DNA of 64,000 bases from Muriicola jejuensis (lineage in GTDB: Bacteria; Bacteroidota; Bacteroidia; Flavobacteriales; Flavobacteriaceae). The position numbers and the translations under genes are program-made. Below, piece after piece: positions 29,661 through 39,436 of the stretch. Within the stretch, counting starts at the first letter, position 1, and the number at the start of each line of letters is the position of its first letter. The notes beneath the pieces were generated by a model. That model made no database searches, was not told the origin of the DNA, and saw only the letters and a list, made by a program, of their open reading frames with translations. The DNA is taken from contig NZ_JAABOP010000001.1 of NCBI RefSeq assembly GCF_010671595.1, forward strand, positions 310,001 through 374,000. Direction: 5' to 3'.

Positions 29661-31700
29661 TTAATAGCAGCAATTCTCCCCGTCCTCACAGAGGATCAGG
29701 AATTCGGACCTGCGGTTCTGCTGGTGTGCAGCAGCAGAACATCTCACCCCATCCGCACATTCGTTCACCAGTTTGGTCTCCCCGTAGCCGGCGTATTTCA
29801 ACCTGTCCCTGGAGATGCCCCTGGATATGATATATTCCACCGTGGCTTTGGCCCTGCGTTCGGACAGTGGCTGGTTATATGAATTGGGACCCCTGGAATC
29901 CGTATGTGAATTCACCTGTATCCTCAGACTGGGATAGAGGGTCATGGCATCCACAATGATATCGAGTTCGTCCTTATAGTCGTCCCGGATCTCAAATCTG
30001 TCGAAATCAAAAAAGATGGTGGGATCGAGGCCCAGCAATTTGGCGAGGTCCGTGCCGTAGTCCACACAATCGGTCTCCATATAGAAATCCACCATTCTCA
30101 GCTCACAGGGGTCTATCTCCAGGTATTCCTCCACCGTGGTATATCCTTCCCGCGTAGCCCTCACAAAATTGTTCCTGTTTCGGTCTATGGTCACCTCATA
30201 AGCCCCCTCCTCGTCGGTAAAGGTAGAGGCGATCACCTCGTTATTGTCATCGATGATATTGATGGTGGTTCCGGACAGGGGCAGCAGAGTGGTCCTGTCG
30301 CGGACAATACCGGTCAGCACTTTTGGATTGATACATTTGGCCGTAAAGGCATAGATATTATCAGAAGTATCCTCTACATTTTTCCTCCCCAGGGTCACCG
30401 TCCGTGGCCTGTTGGAAGCAAAAAATCCGTATTCCCCATCGCTGTCATAGATAAAGGAAAAATCGTCAAAGGACGTATTGACCGGTTCCCCGAGGTTTTC
30501 GGGAACTGAAGCCACCATGCCCTCTGCATTCAGGTCGACCGCATACACGTCCATCCTGCCCTTCCCGCCCAGGCGGTCTGAGGAAAAATAAAGTTTTCCC
30601 TCCTTGCTTACAAAGGGAAAGCTCTCCCTGAACTGGGTGTTCACCCGGTCACCCAGGTTGTCAATCCTTCCGGAGATCCCGGTCTCATTCATCTGGACCA
30701 CAAAAAGGTCTGACAAGCCTTTAGTGCCCGGCATGTCTGAGGTAAAATAGAGCCTGGTTCCGTCCGGACTCAGGGCGGGGTTTGCGAAGGAATACCCATC
30801 GGCATTGAAGGATTTATCTGCATTTGGATTTCGATACCAGGAATCATCGGTGATCATCCACCCCTCGTTTCCAAGAATTGCTTTAAAGATCTTCAGGCGT
30901 ACGATATTGTCGGAGTCCTTGACCAGTTCCCCATCGCTGAAATTGGAGGCTGTGAAATACATGGTCCTTCCATCCTGGGAAAATGTGGCGGTGGATTCAT
31001 CCACCTTGATCGCCGTGGTTTCCGCTTCCCGTGTATTGATCCCGTTCCCCCCAAAATTTATCTTGGTAATGACCATAAGGGAATCCGCGTCATAATCGAG
31101 CTGATAGAGGTCCAGGAAGTCCTTGTTGGTCCCGCTGTGACGGTAACGGTGGAAACTACCCGTATCCCGGTCTGAGGAGAACAGGAGCCCCTTTTTGTAA
31201 AAGATCGGCGCGAAGTCTGAGAAATAGGTGAGGTTCACACTGTCTCTGAGGTTCTTGAAATACTGTTTGAGGTCCTTTAATTCGTATACCCGGGTGGTCT
31301 GTACCACAGACGTCGCCCCGGATTCATCCAGGAAGGTGGCAAGTTTTTCCCTGGCCTCCTTTTCCCGTCCGATGGCCTTCAGACTCTGGCCATACCTGAA
31401 ATTGTATTCAACCGGAACCTCGAACTCCGGTTTTTCAGCCGCCCTTTGATACAGGACCTCATAGACCTTTGCGGCATTTTGGTAATCTGCTATAAAATAA
31501 TAGGAATCGGCCAGTTTCATCAATACTGTATCCTTCACCTTATCCGGCTTTTCCATCAGGCGTTTCTGGTACACCCTGGTGTACATGGTGTAGGTGTACT
31601 TTTCTTTTTTCTTTTCCGGCACACCCTGCGCAAAAATACTGCCTAGGGTCGCTGAGAAAAATATGCAGGTGATCAGTAAACGCTTTGTCATGGAGAGCAT
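29661..31700 (-). CDS. PD40 beta-propeller / OmpA-family outer-membrane protein with TPR and carboxypeptidase-regulatory-like regions
   Basis: The 679-aa protein begins with a signal peptide (ATG at 31700 or 31691). TPR-like helices follow (LADSYYFIADYQNAAKVYEV). PD40-type propeller blades are next (SFANPALSPDGTRLYFTSDM, SFPFVSKEGKLYFSSDRLGG). A carboxypeptidase-regulatory-like domain lies near residues 450-540 (LPLSGTTINIIDDNNEVIAS). The last ~115 residues are an OmpA peptidoglycan-binding domain (VNSHTDSRGPNSYNQPLSER). The same architecture occurs in PorE-like periplasmic proteins that link type IX components to peptidoglycan. It starts 2 bp after porP/sprF copy 2 and is third in that operon, so it probably anchors the surface system. 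Confidence 0.92.
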   Translation of the reverse strand: MLSMTKRLLITCIFFSATLGSIFAQGVPEKKKEKYTYTMYTRVYQKRLMEKPDKVKDTVLMKLADSYYFIADYQNAAKVYEVLYQRAAEKPEFEVPVEYNFRYGQSLKAIGREKEAREKLATFLDESGATSVVQTTRVYELKDLKQYFKNLRDSVNLTYFSDFAPIFYKKGLLFSSDRDTGSFHRYRHSGTNKDFLDLYQLDYDADSLMVITKINFGGNGINTREAETTAIKVDESTATFSQDGRTMYFTASNFSDGELVKDSDNIVRLKIFKAILGNEGWMITDDSWYRNPNADKSFNADGYSFANPALSPDGTRLYFTSDMPGTKGLSDLFVVQMNETGISGRIDNLGDRVNTQFRESFPFVSKEGKLYFSSDRLGGKGRMDVYAVDLNAEGMVASVPENLGEPVNTSFDDFSFIYDSDGEYGFFASNRPRTVTLGRKNVEDTSDNIYAFTAKCINPKVLTGIVRDRTTLLPLSGTTINIIDDNNEVIASTFTDEEGAYEVTIDRNRNNFVRATREGYTTVEEYLEIDPCELRMVDFYMETDCVDYGTDLAKLLGLDPTIFFDFDRFEIRDDYKDELDIIVDAMTLYPSLRIQVNSHTDSRGPNSYNQPLSERRAKATVEYIISRGISRDRLKYAGYGETKLVNECADGVRCSAAAHQQNRRSEFLILCEDGENCCY

Positions 31701-31702
31701 AA

Positions 31703-32665
31703 TTAAAAGAATCTAGGTGATACCAGGCCGCGGAAAGAGCGCACCAGTTCGAACCTCAGGAAGACCTCAAAGGAACCGTCATTGAAACGGGAACCGCTCA
31801 GTTCGGTGATCTCCCGGTCATAGGCAAGTCCCAGCATCAGCTGATCAGACAGCTGGAAGCCAAAAAGTGCACTGGCAGCCGCATCCCAGCGATAGGCCGC
31901 GCCAAAGGAAAACTTGTCGTTCAGCAGGAAAGTCCCGGAAAAATCGAGCTGCAATGGAGCCCCGCCTACCGCCTTCATCAGGAAGGCAGGTTTGAATTTG
32001 AAGTTGTAATTCAGATCGAAAACATATCCCGTGATCAGGTAAAAGTTCATTCGCTCGGTCGACTGGAACTGCACGGTATTTGCCGCCCGCTGCGAATTGT
32101 CAAAATAATCCGATTCCAGCAGGTTGGGTACGGAAAGCCCCAGGTAATACCTGTTGGTGTGATAATAAAGACCGAACCCGATGTTGGGGGAAAAGTTATT
32201 GGTGATATCCGCCCCGTCATTGATGGGTTCGTTGTCAAAATTCCGCAATTGCTGGAAATCCAGATTCAGGAGATTCCCCCCGGCCTTGAGGCCAAAGGAG
32301 AGTTTCCGGTCGTCCGCAAAATCGAGCGTATAGGAAACCACCGCATCGAAATAGGTCTCCTGTACCACCCCGTTCCCTATGTTGTCATTCACAATGGAGA
32401 GCCCGTATCCCAACTTGCTGTTCCTGATGGGGGAATGCAGGTTCAGGGTCTGGGTTTTGGGAGCACCGTCCAGGCCCACCCACTGCGCCCTGTACATGGC
32501 CGCGATGCTGAGCTGCCCCCTCGATCCGGCATAGGCGGGGTTCACACTCATGGTATTGTACATGTACTGGGTGTACTGTGCATCCTGTTGTGCCTGGAGA
32601 GAACCGCAAAGAGCCGTTACCCAAAATAAGAGTACAAAAGGATTTTTATAAAGTCTCATAGTCAT
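31703..32665 (-). CDS. PorP/SprF family type IX secretion outer-membrane protein (copy 2)
   Basis: The 320-aa protein has a signal peptide, then QDAQYTQYMYNTMSVNPAYA and SRGQLSIAAMYRAQWVGLDG, the PorP/SprF hallmark, and a beta-barrel ending SPRFF. It is strikingly similar to the copy at 10411-11379, especially over residues ~25-90 and at the C-terminus (YDREITEL, RFNDGSFE), which points to duplication. The ATG at 32659 (MRLYKN) may be the true start rather than 32665. It lies 9 bp after the 1554-aa cargo gene and 2 bp before the OmpA-like gene, forming a three-gene delivery and anchoring operon. Confidence 0.93.
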   Translation of the reverse strand: MTMRLYKNPFVLLFWVTALCGSLQAQQDAQYTQYMYNTMSVNPAYAGSRGQLSIAAMYRAQWVGLDGAPKTQTLNLHSPIRNSKLGYGLSIVNDNIGNGVVQETYFDAVVSYTLDFADDRKLSFGLKAGGNLLNLDFQQLRNFDNEPINDGADITNNFSPNIGFGLYYHTNRYYLGLSVPNLLESDYFDNSQRAANTVQFQSTERMNFYLITGYVFDLNYNFKFKPAFLMKAVGGAPLQLDFSGTFLLNDKFSFGAAYRWDAAASALFGFQLSDQLMLGLAYDREITELSGSRFNDGSFEVFLRFELVRSFRGLVSPRFF

Positions 32666-32674
32666 TTTCTTCTG

Positions 32675-35600
32675 TTATTTACTCAAATACAGGTAACCGG
32701 AATCCGTGATCCTCTGCTGATCCAGATCGTATTCAAAGATATAGAAATAAACCCCTGCCGGCAGGTAGTCATTCACACTCAGCGTGGAACGTCCTCTTGA
32801 TCTGCCGTCAAAAACGTTATTCTGGTTGTTGTAGTTGGCACCCTCGTAGACCGCAACTCCCCATCGGTTAAAGATGCGCAGCGTATTATTCCTTGCGTAT
32901 TCCACATCGCGGATAAACAGGAAGTCGTTCCTTCCATCCCCGTTGGGAGTTACCATCTGGTTTACCTCGATCTTGAAGTCCGTAATGATCTCAGAGACCA
33001 GGACGGTCACAGTGGCCGTATCGCAATTCTCAGGATCCGCGATCTCACAGATCGTATACTCAATGGTATAGATGCCGGGCGCTGTGCCGGGCTGGACGCT
33101 CACGGTCCCATCCGGATTGACGGTAAGCGGACCTGTAGGTGTAGACGTAATAACGACATCCGAAGGATTGACAGCTTCTCCGTTCAGGGTATCATTATCC
33201 AGGACATTGCTGTTTGCGACCAGGCCTCCGGCATCTCCATCGACGGTTACGCCAGTGAAATCATCATCCACAGCATCAATGATATTGGAGCCCATGCCCA
33301 CTTCCACAGTTACGGTGGCTGTATCACAATTCTCCGGATTGGCCACCTCACAGATCGTGTAGTCTATAGTATAGGTACCGGGATCTGTATTCGGAGCCAC
33401 ACTGACCGTACCGTCCGTATTCACGGTAAGCGGCCCTGTAGGTGTAGACGTAATGACGACATCCGAAGGATTAACGGGTTCCCCGTTCAGCGTATCGTTA
33501 TCCAGCACATTGCTGTTGGCGACTACCCCACCGGTAGTTCCATCCACAGGCTCGGCCGTAAAGTCGTCATCCACCGCATCGATCACATTCGGACCCGCAC
33601 CTACCTCCACCGTTACGGTTGCGGTATCGCAATTCTGAGGATTGGCCACCTCGCATATGGTGTAGTCTATGGTATATGTACCAGGGGCCGTATCAGGAGC
33701 GACACTGACCGTGCCGTCTGTGTTTACGGTAAGCGGACCTGTAGGTGTTGAGGTGATCACCACATCAGCGGGATTCACACTAACCCCGTCCAGGGTATCG
33801 TTGTCCAGTACATTGCTGTTGGGTACCACACCCCCGGTTGTTCCGTCTACGGGATTGGCACTGAAATCATCATCCACAGCGTCGATACCGGGAGCACCAT
33901 TCAGCACGGTGACCGTTGGATCATCAGGATTTCCATCCCCGTCACTATCGTTGTCTGTTGGGTCGTCAGGGTCATCAGAAAGGGTACTGATGGGTCCGTT
34001 ATCCGGAATAAAGGCCGTAACCGTGGCTGTATTCTGGAAACTACCGGCGTCAATGTCGGCCTGTGTAATCGTATAGGTAGCTGTAAAAGTAGTACTATCT
34101 GTCTCTCCCGGCTCAAGAATGGTCAAAGGACCTCCCACTAATTCTACCAGCGGATCGGTTATGGTAATATTACCCAACGGCACCGTACCTGTATTGATCA
34201 CGGTAAAGGTATAGCTGATGGTCTCTCCAGCCTGGGCATAGCCATCGTTGTTCTCATCATTAAAGGTATCCACTTTGAGTACAACAATATTCGGACCTCC
34301 CTCGACCACTACGGTCACCGAGCCTGTGTCGCAATTGGTAGGGTTGGCTACCTCGCAGATGGTGTATTCGATAGTATAGGTACCGGCACCTGTATTGGGT
34401 GCTACGGTTACTGTACCGTCAGGATTTACGGTAAGCGGACCTGTAGGGGTGCTGGTCAGCACCACATCGGCAGGATCGATCGGTTCACCATTCAAAGTAT
34501 CGTTGTCCAGGACATTGCTGTCCGGAACTACCCCTCCGGCAACCCCGTCTACGGGGTTGGCACTGAAGTCGTCATCCACTGCGTCGATCACATTGGCACC
34601 CGGATCCACCACTACGGTCACAGAACCCGTATCGCAATTAGTAGGGTTGGCCACCTCGCAGATAGTATATTCGATAGTGTATGTTCCGGCACCTGTATTG
34701 GGTGCTACGGTTACCGTACCATCAGGATTTACGGTAAGCGGACCTGTAGGGGTGCTGGTCAGCACCACATCGGCAGGATCGATCGGTTCTCCGTTCAGGG
34801 TGTCGTTATCCAGGACATTGCTGTCCGGAACTACGCCTCCGGCAACCCCGTCTACGGGGTTTGCACTGAAGTCGTCATCCACTGCGTCTATCACATTGGC
34901 ACCCGGATCCACCACTACGGTCACAGAACCCGTATCGCAATTGGTAGGGTTGGCTACCTCGCAGATAGTATATTCGATAGTGTACGTTCCGGCACCTGTA
35001 TTGGGTGCTACGGTTACTGTACCATCAGGATTCACGGTAAGCGGACCTGTAGGGGTGCTGGTCAGCACCACATCGGCAGGATCGATCGGTTCACCATTCA
35101 AAGTATCGTTATCCAGGACATTGCTGTCCGGAACTACGCCTCCGGCAACCCCGTCTACGGGATTCGCGCTGAAGTCGTCATCCACTGCGTCTATCACATT
35201 GGCACCCGGATCCACGACCACGGTCACAGAACCTGTATCGCAATTGGTAGGGTTGGCTACCTCACAGATAGTATATTCGATAGTGTATGTTCCGGCACCT
35301 GTATTGGGTGCTACGGTTACTGTACCATCAGGATTCACGGTAAGCGGACCTGTAGGGGTGCTGGTCAGCACCACATCGGCAGGATCGATCGGTTCACCAT
35401 TCAAAGTATCGTTGTCCAGAACGTTGCTGTCCGGAACTACGCCTCCGGTGACCCCGTCTACGGGATTCGCGCTGAAGTCGTCGTCCACTGCGTCTATCAC
35501 ATTGGCACCTACGGTAATGGTTACAGTAGCGGAAGCACAGACATCGGGTTCAGGGTCTGTATTACATACCTGATAAATGATGGTCACCGTCGAATTCGAT

Positions 35601-37339
35601 TCTGTGATATCAGGGGTGTATGTGAGCTCCCCGGTCTCCGGATCAAAAGATACAGTACCTGTGGCCGAACCACCTATCTGAGTAATTTGGGTCGTACCCA
35701 GGTTATTGGGATCGTTATTTGGTAGATAGTCATCATTGGCAAGGATATTTATGGTCACGGCCGTCTCAGCAGCGGTTTCACCTTCATCGTCTACAGCTGT
35801 TGCCACAAGGGGATTAGGATCTCCACCATTGGGGTTTCCGTCCCCATCACAGTCAATCGCATCCCATGCAGTTGAGGGATCGAGGGTCTGACTCGTCAAA
35901 AGGAGGGAACAGGGATCCTGAGGATCGGTCCCATCGTTATTTTCATCCCCGTTTGTCACCCCGTCTCCGTCACAATCCAAAGCCAGGTATTCATCACTCT
36001 GAGCTACCGTAATACTTTCGGGATTAAACGAGCAGGGATCCAGAGGATCGGTCTGGTCATCCACTTCGTCGGAGTTGGTCACGCCATCTCCATCGCAGTC
36101 CAGATTATCCCATTCCCCTGAAGGGGTTACGGTCTGGCTTGCAAGTACAAAGGAGCAGGGATCCAAAGGATCGGTGCCGTCGTTGTTCTCATCCTCATTG
36201 GTCACTCCGTCCCCGTCACAGTCGGCCAGCAGGTAGTCACCACTTTGAGCTACGGTAATACTTTCCGGGTTGAAAGAGCAGGGATCCAGAGGATTAGTTT
36301 GGTCATCCACCTCGTCTGAGTTGGTCACTCCATCCCCGTCGCAATCCAGGTTGTTCCATTCATAGGAGGGATCTACGGTCTGGCTGGCCAGGATAAAATC
36401 ACAGGGGTCGAACGGATCCGTCCCATCTCGGTCTTCATCGCCATTGGTTACCCCATCTCCGTCACAATCGGAGATCACATAATCTCCACATTGTTCTACA
36501 GTAATGCTTTCCGGGTTGAAGGAACAGGGATCCAGGGGATCGGTCTGGTCATCCACCTCGTCTGAGTTGGTCACTCCATCCCCGTCACAATCCAAGTTGT
36601 TCCACTCATAGGAGGGATCTACGGTCTGGCTGGCCAGGATAAAATCACAGGAATCGAACGGATCCGTCCCGTCTCGGTCTTCATCTCCATTGGTTACCCC
36701 ATCTCCGTCACAATCGGAGATCACATAATCTCCACATTGTTCTACAGTAATGCTTTCCGGGTTGAAGGAACAGGGATCCAGGGGATCGGTCTGGTCGTTT
36801 ACCTCGTCTTCATTGGTCACTCCGTCCCCGTCGCAATCCAGGTTATTCCATTCATAAGAAGGGTCCAGGGTCTGACTGCCCAAGACAAAGTCACAGGGAT
36901 CAAATGGGTCGGTCCCGTCAGTATGTTCTTCCCCATTGGTAACCCCATCCCCGTCACAGTCAGAAATCACGTAGTCTGCGCATTGTTCTACGGTAATGTG
37001 ATTGGGACCAAAGGAGCAGGGATCCAGGGGATCTGTATTATCGCATATCTCGTCGTAATTGGTCACACCATCGCCGTCACAATCTGCGAGATTCCAAGCC
37101 GCACTCGTGGGTAGGGTCTGGCTTGCAAGAACAAAATCACAGGGATCGTTTGAATCTGTTCCATCCCGTTGTTCGTCAGAATCCCTTACGCCATCTCCAT
37201 CTGTATCTTTATTCTCAATGAATTTACCTGCTACCATGGAGGTATTCGCATGGGTAATTGCCGACAGAAGTTGACAAAGGATGAAAGTGAGTATAGTGAG
37301 GAATAGTTTCCTCGTTTTCAACAGTGTAATGTTCTCCAT
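32675..37339 (-). CDS. Large type-B type IX cargo protein with TSP3 calcium repeats and tandem 101-aa domains
   Basis: The 1554-aa protein has a signal peptide (ending about AITHANTS). Residues ~45-510 are about a dozen thrombospondin type-3-like units (DCDGDGVTNGDEDRDGTDPF plus DPC). They alternate between two subtypes and should bind calcium. Four near-identical 101-aa domains follow (DAVDDDFSANPVDGVAGGVV, VLTSTPTGPLTVNPDGTVTV), then a DUF11/CARDB-like domain (AQAGETISYTFTVINTGTVP). Three more divergent copies of the 101-aa domain come next. The C-terminus is a gliding-motility C-terminal domain (VTPNGDGRNDFLFIRDVEYA, IFNRWGVAVYEG, YFYIFEYDL). It heads an operon with porP/sprF copy 2 and the OmpA-like gene. 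Confidence 0.93.
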   Translation of the reverse strand: MENITLLKTRKLFLTILTFILCQLLSAITHANTSMVAGKFIENKDTDGDGVRDSDEQRDGTDSNDPCDFVLASQTLPTSAAWNLADCDGDGVTNYDEICDNTDPLDPCSFGPNHITVEQCADYVISDCDGDGVTNGEEHTDGTDPFDPCDFVLGSQTLDPSYEWNNLDCDGDGVTNEDEVNDQTDPLDPCSFNPESITVEQCGDYVISDCDGDGVTNGDEDRDGTDPFDSCDFILASQTVDPSYEWNNLDCDGDGVTNSDEVDDQTDPLDPCSFNPESITVEQCGDYVISDCDGDGVTNGDEDRDGTDPFDPCDFILASQTVDPSYEWNNLDCDGDGVTNSDEVDDQTNPLDPCSFNPESITVAQSGDYLLADCDGDGVTNEDENNDGTDPLDPCSFVLASQTVTPSGEWDNLDCDGDGVTNSDEVDDQTDPLDPCSFNPESITVAQSDEYLALDCDGDGVTNGDENNDGTDPQDPCSLLLTSQTLDPSTAWDAIDCDGDGNPNGGDPNPLVATAVDDEGETAAETAVTINILANDDYLPNNDPNNLGTTQITQIGGSATGTVSFDPETGELTYTPDITESNSTVTIIYQVCNTDPEPDVCASATVTITVGANVIDAVDDDFSANPVDGVTGGVVPDSNVLDNDTLNGEPIDPADVVLTSTPTGPLTVNPDGTVTVAPNTGAGTYTIEYTICEVANPTNCDTGSVTVVVDPGANVIDAVDDDFSANPVDGVAGGVVPDSNVLDNDTLNGEPIDPADVVLTSTPTGPLTVNPDGTVTVAPNTGAGTYTIEYTICEVANPTNCDTGSVTVVVDPGANVIDAVDDDFSANPVDGVAGGVVPDSNVLDNDTLNGEPIDPADVVLTSTPTGPLTVNPDGTVTVAPNTGAGTYTIEYTICEVANPTNCDTGSVTVVVDPGANVIDAVDDDFSANPVDGVAGGVVPDSNVLDNDTLNGEPIDPADVVLTSTPTGPLTVNPDGTVTVAPNTGAGTYTIEYTICEVANPTNCDTGSVTVVVEGGPNIVVLKVDTFNDENNDGYAQAGETISYTFTVINTGTVPLGNITITDPLVELVGGPLTILEPGETDSTTFTATYTITQADIDAGSFQNTATVTAFIPDNGPISTLSDDPDDPTDNDSDGDGNPDDPTVTVLNGAPGIDAVDDDFSANPVDGTTGGVVPNSNVLDNDTLDGVSVNPADVVITSTPTGPLTVNTDGTVSVAPDTAPGTYTIDYTICEVANPQNCDTATVTVEVGAGPNVIDAVDDDFTAEPVDGTTGGVVANSNVLDNDTLNGEPVNPSDVVITSTPTGPLTVNTDGTVSVAPNTDPGTYTIDYTICEVANPENCDTATVTVEVGMGSNIIDAVDDDFTGVTVDGDAGGLVANSNVLDNDTLNGEAVNPSDVVITSTPTGPLTVNPDGTVSVQPGTAPGIYTIEYTICEIADPENCDTATVTVLVSEIITDFKIEVNQMVTPNGDGRNDFLFIRDVEYARNNTLRIFNRWGVAVYEGANYNNQNNVFDGRSRGRSTLSVNDYLPAGVYFYIFEYDLDQQRITDSGYLYLSK
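34297..35510 (-). repeat. Four near-identical 303-bp tandem repeats in the 1554-aa cargo gene
   Basis: Each encodes 101 aa starting near ANVIDAVDDDFSANPVDG and ending near TGSVTVVVDPG. The protein copies are virtually identical, and the DNA copies differ only at scattered third positions. On the opposite strand they also create a long open frame that is not a gene. Boundaries are approximate. Confidence 0.9.
35840..37200 (-). repeat. Thrombospondin type-3-like repeat block
   Basis: About a dozen units of ~36-40 codons carry the core CDGDGVTN(G/S/E)DE followed by TDP.DPCSF. Units with ESITVEQCGDYVISDCDGDG alternate with units with SQTVDPSYEWNNLDCDGDG. Every unit keeps Asp residues spaced for calcium binding and a paired Cys. 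Confidence 0.85.
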
Positions 37340-37722
37340 ATGTGTTAGCTTTTTGAACTAAGCACCATGGCGGGTAGCAAGAACAAGGGGTAAGACTTTG
37401 GGGGTCTGAAAGTACCGTGCAATATATGGTATTCGCAGCGATCCTCAAATTGTTTGCGCACTTTCCAACCCGCATCTCTTTGACCGACCTGAAAAATCGA
37501 TAAACTGATCTGCTGCTAAAGGGATACCTATCGATTATCGACCTTTTTTATCGTCAAATGCGTGCTTTACTCTGTAGAATAGAGAATTTCAATTATTTGA
37601 TGTTCCACTGAAAGACCGGACGGCTGTTTAAGTAAAAAAAGGACAGTGATCCTCTTTATACTATTCAAAGTCCGACGTTTTCGATAGGATAAAAACACGT
37701 ACTTTTGCACAAATTTTTTACA
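37340..37722. other. Divergent intergenic region between the surface operon and prfC (383 bp)
   Basis: The region serves two divergent units. The prfC promoter is at the right edge (37678-37707). On the minus strand I see no exact TANNTTTG. It has only partial resemblance to the conserved 144-bp block: GATCG near 37440 and CTTGCTA near 37377 are present, but spaced 8 bp closer. Repeated TCGATAA/TTATCGA words occur at 37497-37503 and 37535-37541 as an inverted pair. No credible coding sequence was found. Confidence 0.6.
37678..37707 (+). promoter_or_regulatory. Promoter of prfC
   Basis: TTT at 37678-37680, a 19-nt spacer and TACTTTTG at 37700-37707 match the consensus except for the last base of the -33 triplet. 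Transcription would start near 37714, 9 nt before the GTG at 37723. This excludes the TTG at 37705 as a start codon. Confidence 0.6.
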
Positions 37723-39312
37723 GTGAATTTCAAAAAGGAAATCGCAAAACGCCGGACTTTCGGCATCATCTCCCACCCCGATGCAGGGAAGACCACCCTG
37801 ACGGAGAAATTACTGCTTTTCGGGGGTGCCATTCAGGAAGCCGGAGCCGTAAAGAACAACAAGATTCGTAAATCGGCCACCAGCGATTTTATGGAGATCG
37901 AACGGCAAAGAGGTATTTCCGTGGCCACTTCCGTACTGGCTTTCCTGTACAGGGACAAGAAGATCAACATCCTGGATACCCCCGGGCACAAGGACTTTGC
38001 AGAAGATACCTTCCGAACCCTCACAGCGGTAGACAGCGTGATCGTGGTCATAGACGTGGCCAAAGGGGTGGAGGAACAAACGGAGAAACTCGTCGAGGTC
38101 TGCCGGATGCGCAAGATCCCCATGATCGTGTTTATCAACAAGCTCGACCGGGAGGGAAAGGACGCCTTCGACCTGCTGGACGAGGTGGAACAGAAGCTGG
38201 GTCTGTCCGTTACACCCCTGAGCTTTCCCATAGGGATGGGATACGATTTCCAGGGGATCTACAATATTTACGAGAAGAATATCAACCTCTTCAGCGGGGA
38301 CAGCAAAAAGAATATAGAGGAAACCATCGCTTTTGACGACCTCAGCAACCCGGAACTGGAAAAGATCATCGGCAACAAGGCCGCTGCAACCCTGAGAGAG
38401 AACCTGGAACTCATCTCGGGGGTCTACCCCGACTTCAGCAAGGAGGCATACCTGGAGGGAAACCAGCAACCTGTTTTCTTCGGGTCGGCCCTGAATAATT
38501 TCGGGGTGAGGGAACTACTCGACTGTTTTATTGAGATCGCACCTCCTCCCCGCGACAAAAAGGCAGAGGAGCGGGTGGTAAAGGCAGACGAAAAACAGAT
38601 GACGGGCTTTGTATTTAAGATCCACGCTAACATGGACCCAAAACACAGGGACCGCCTGGCTTTTGTGAAAGTAGTGTCAGGGACCTTTGAACGCAATAAA
38701 CCCTACCTGCACGTCAGGCAGGGGAAGAACCTGAAATTTTCAAGTCCAAACGCCTTTTTCGCGGAAAAAAAGGAGGTAGTGGATATCTCTTTTCCGGGAG
38801 ACATTGTGGGTCTGCACGACACGGGAAATTTCAAAATAGGCGACACGCTCACAGAGGGTGAGGTCATCCACTACAAGGGGATCCCGAGTTTCTCACCGGA
38901 ACATTTCCGGTATATCAACAACGCAGATCCCATGAAGGCCAAGCAATTGAACAAAGGGATAGACCAGTTGATGGATGAAGGCGTAGCCCAGCTTTTCACC
39001 CTGGAGTTGAACGGCCGGAAGGTGATCGGTACGGTAGGGGCGCTGCAATACGAGGTGATACAATACAGGCTCGAACACGAATACGGGGCCAAATGCACTT
39101 ATGAGAATTTCCCGGTACACAAGGCCTGCTGGGTAGAACCGGAAGATCCCAAGAGTGAGGAATTCGCAGAATTCAAGAGGGTAAAGCAAAAATTCCTTGC
39201 AAAGGACAAGAGGGGGCAGCTGGTCTTTCTGGCAGATTCGGCTTTTTCACTGCAGATGACCCAGCAAAAATACCCCAGGGTAAAATTGCATTTTACGTCG
39301 GAGTTCGATTGA
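37723..39312 (+). CDS. prfC: Peptide chain release factor 3
   Basis: This translational GTPase recycles RF1/RF2 from the ribosome after termination. With the GTG start at 37723 it is 529 aa, the same length as E. coli RF3, and begins MNFKKEIAKRRTFGIISHPD. GTPase motifs are G1 SHPDAGKTT, G3 DTPGHKDF and G4 NKLDR. The RF3-specific C-terminal part is intact (GRKVIGTVGALQYEVIQYRL). An upstream TTG at 37705 keeps the frame open but overlaps the promoter, so it is rejected. It is the only plus-strand gene among the core genes here. A hairpin at 39437-39462 lies between it and the convergent DUF3467 gene. Confidence 0.95.
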   Translation: MNFKKEIAKRRTFGIISHPDAGKTTLTEKLLLFGGAIQEAGAVKNNKIRKSATSDFMEIERQRGISVATSVLAFLYRDKKINILDTPGHKDFAEDTFRTLTAVDSVIVVIDVAKGVEEQTEKLVEVCRMRKIPMIVFINKLDREGKDAFDLLDEVEQKLGLSVTPLSFPIGMGYDFQGIYNIYEKNINLFSGDSKKNIEETIAFDDLSNPELEKIIGNKAAATLRENLELISGVYPDFSKEAYLEGNQQPVFFGSALNNFGVRELLDCFIEIAPPPRDKKAEERVVKADEKQMTGFVFKIHANMDPKHRDRLAFVKVVSGTFERNKPYLHVRQGKNLKFSSPNAFFAEKKEVVDISFPGDIVGLHDTGNFKIGDTLTEGEVIHYKGIPSFSPEHFRYINNADPMKAKQLNKGIDQLMDEGVAQLFTLELNGRKVIGTVGALQYEVIQYRLEHEYGAKCTYENFPVHKACWVEPEDPKSEEFAEFKRVKQKFLAKDKRGQLVFLADSAFSLQMTQQKYPRVKLHFTSEFD

Positions 39313-39436
39313 TGTAAAGACTTGGAAATCCTTTTTGACCTACAAACAGGAACAACCAAACAGGTCCAGGTCCTTCCCCCAAAGTTTTATGTGCTTTTCA
39401 TTTTTACCCATGTAAACTGAACGCCTGAGAAAGAAA

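Noticed and set aside
34395-35573. 392-codon open frame on the plus strand
   Set aside because: It is antisense to the 303-bp repeats of the type-B cargo gene; the periodic sequence keeps the opposite frame open. The translation is a Ser/Thr/Val-rich repeat with no family signature.
37340-37520. Third copy of the 144-bp upstream block before the 1554-aa gene
   Set aside because: Only short words (GATCG, CTTGCTA) match and their spacing is 8 bp shorter. This is too weak to call homologous by eye.
37705-37722. TTG start for prfC
   Set aside because: It overlaps the -7 element TACTTTTG, and the predicted transcript starts after it. The GTG at 37723 gives the canonical 529-aa RF3.
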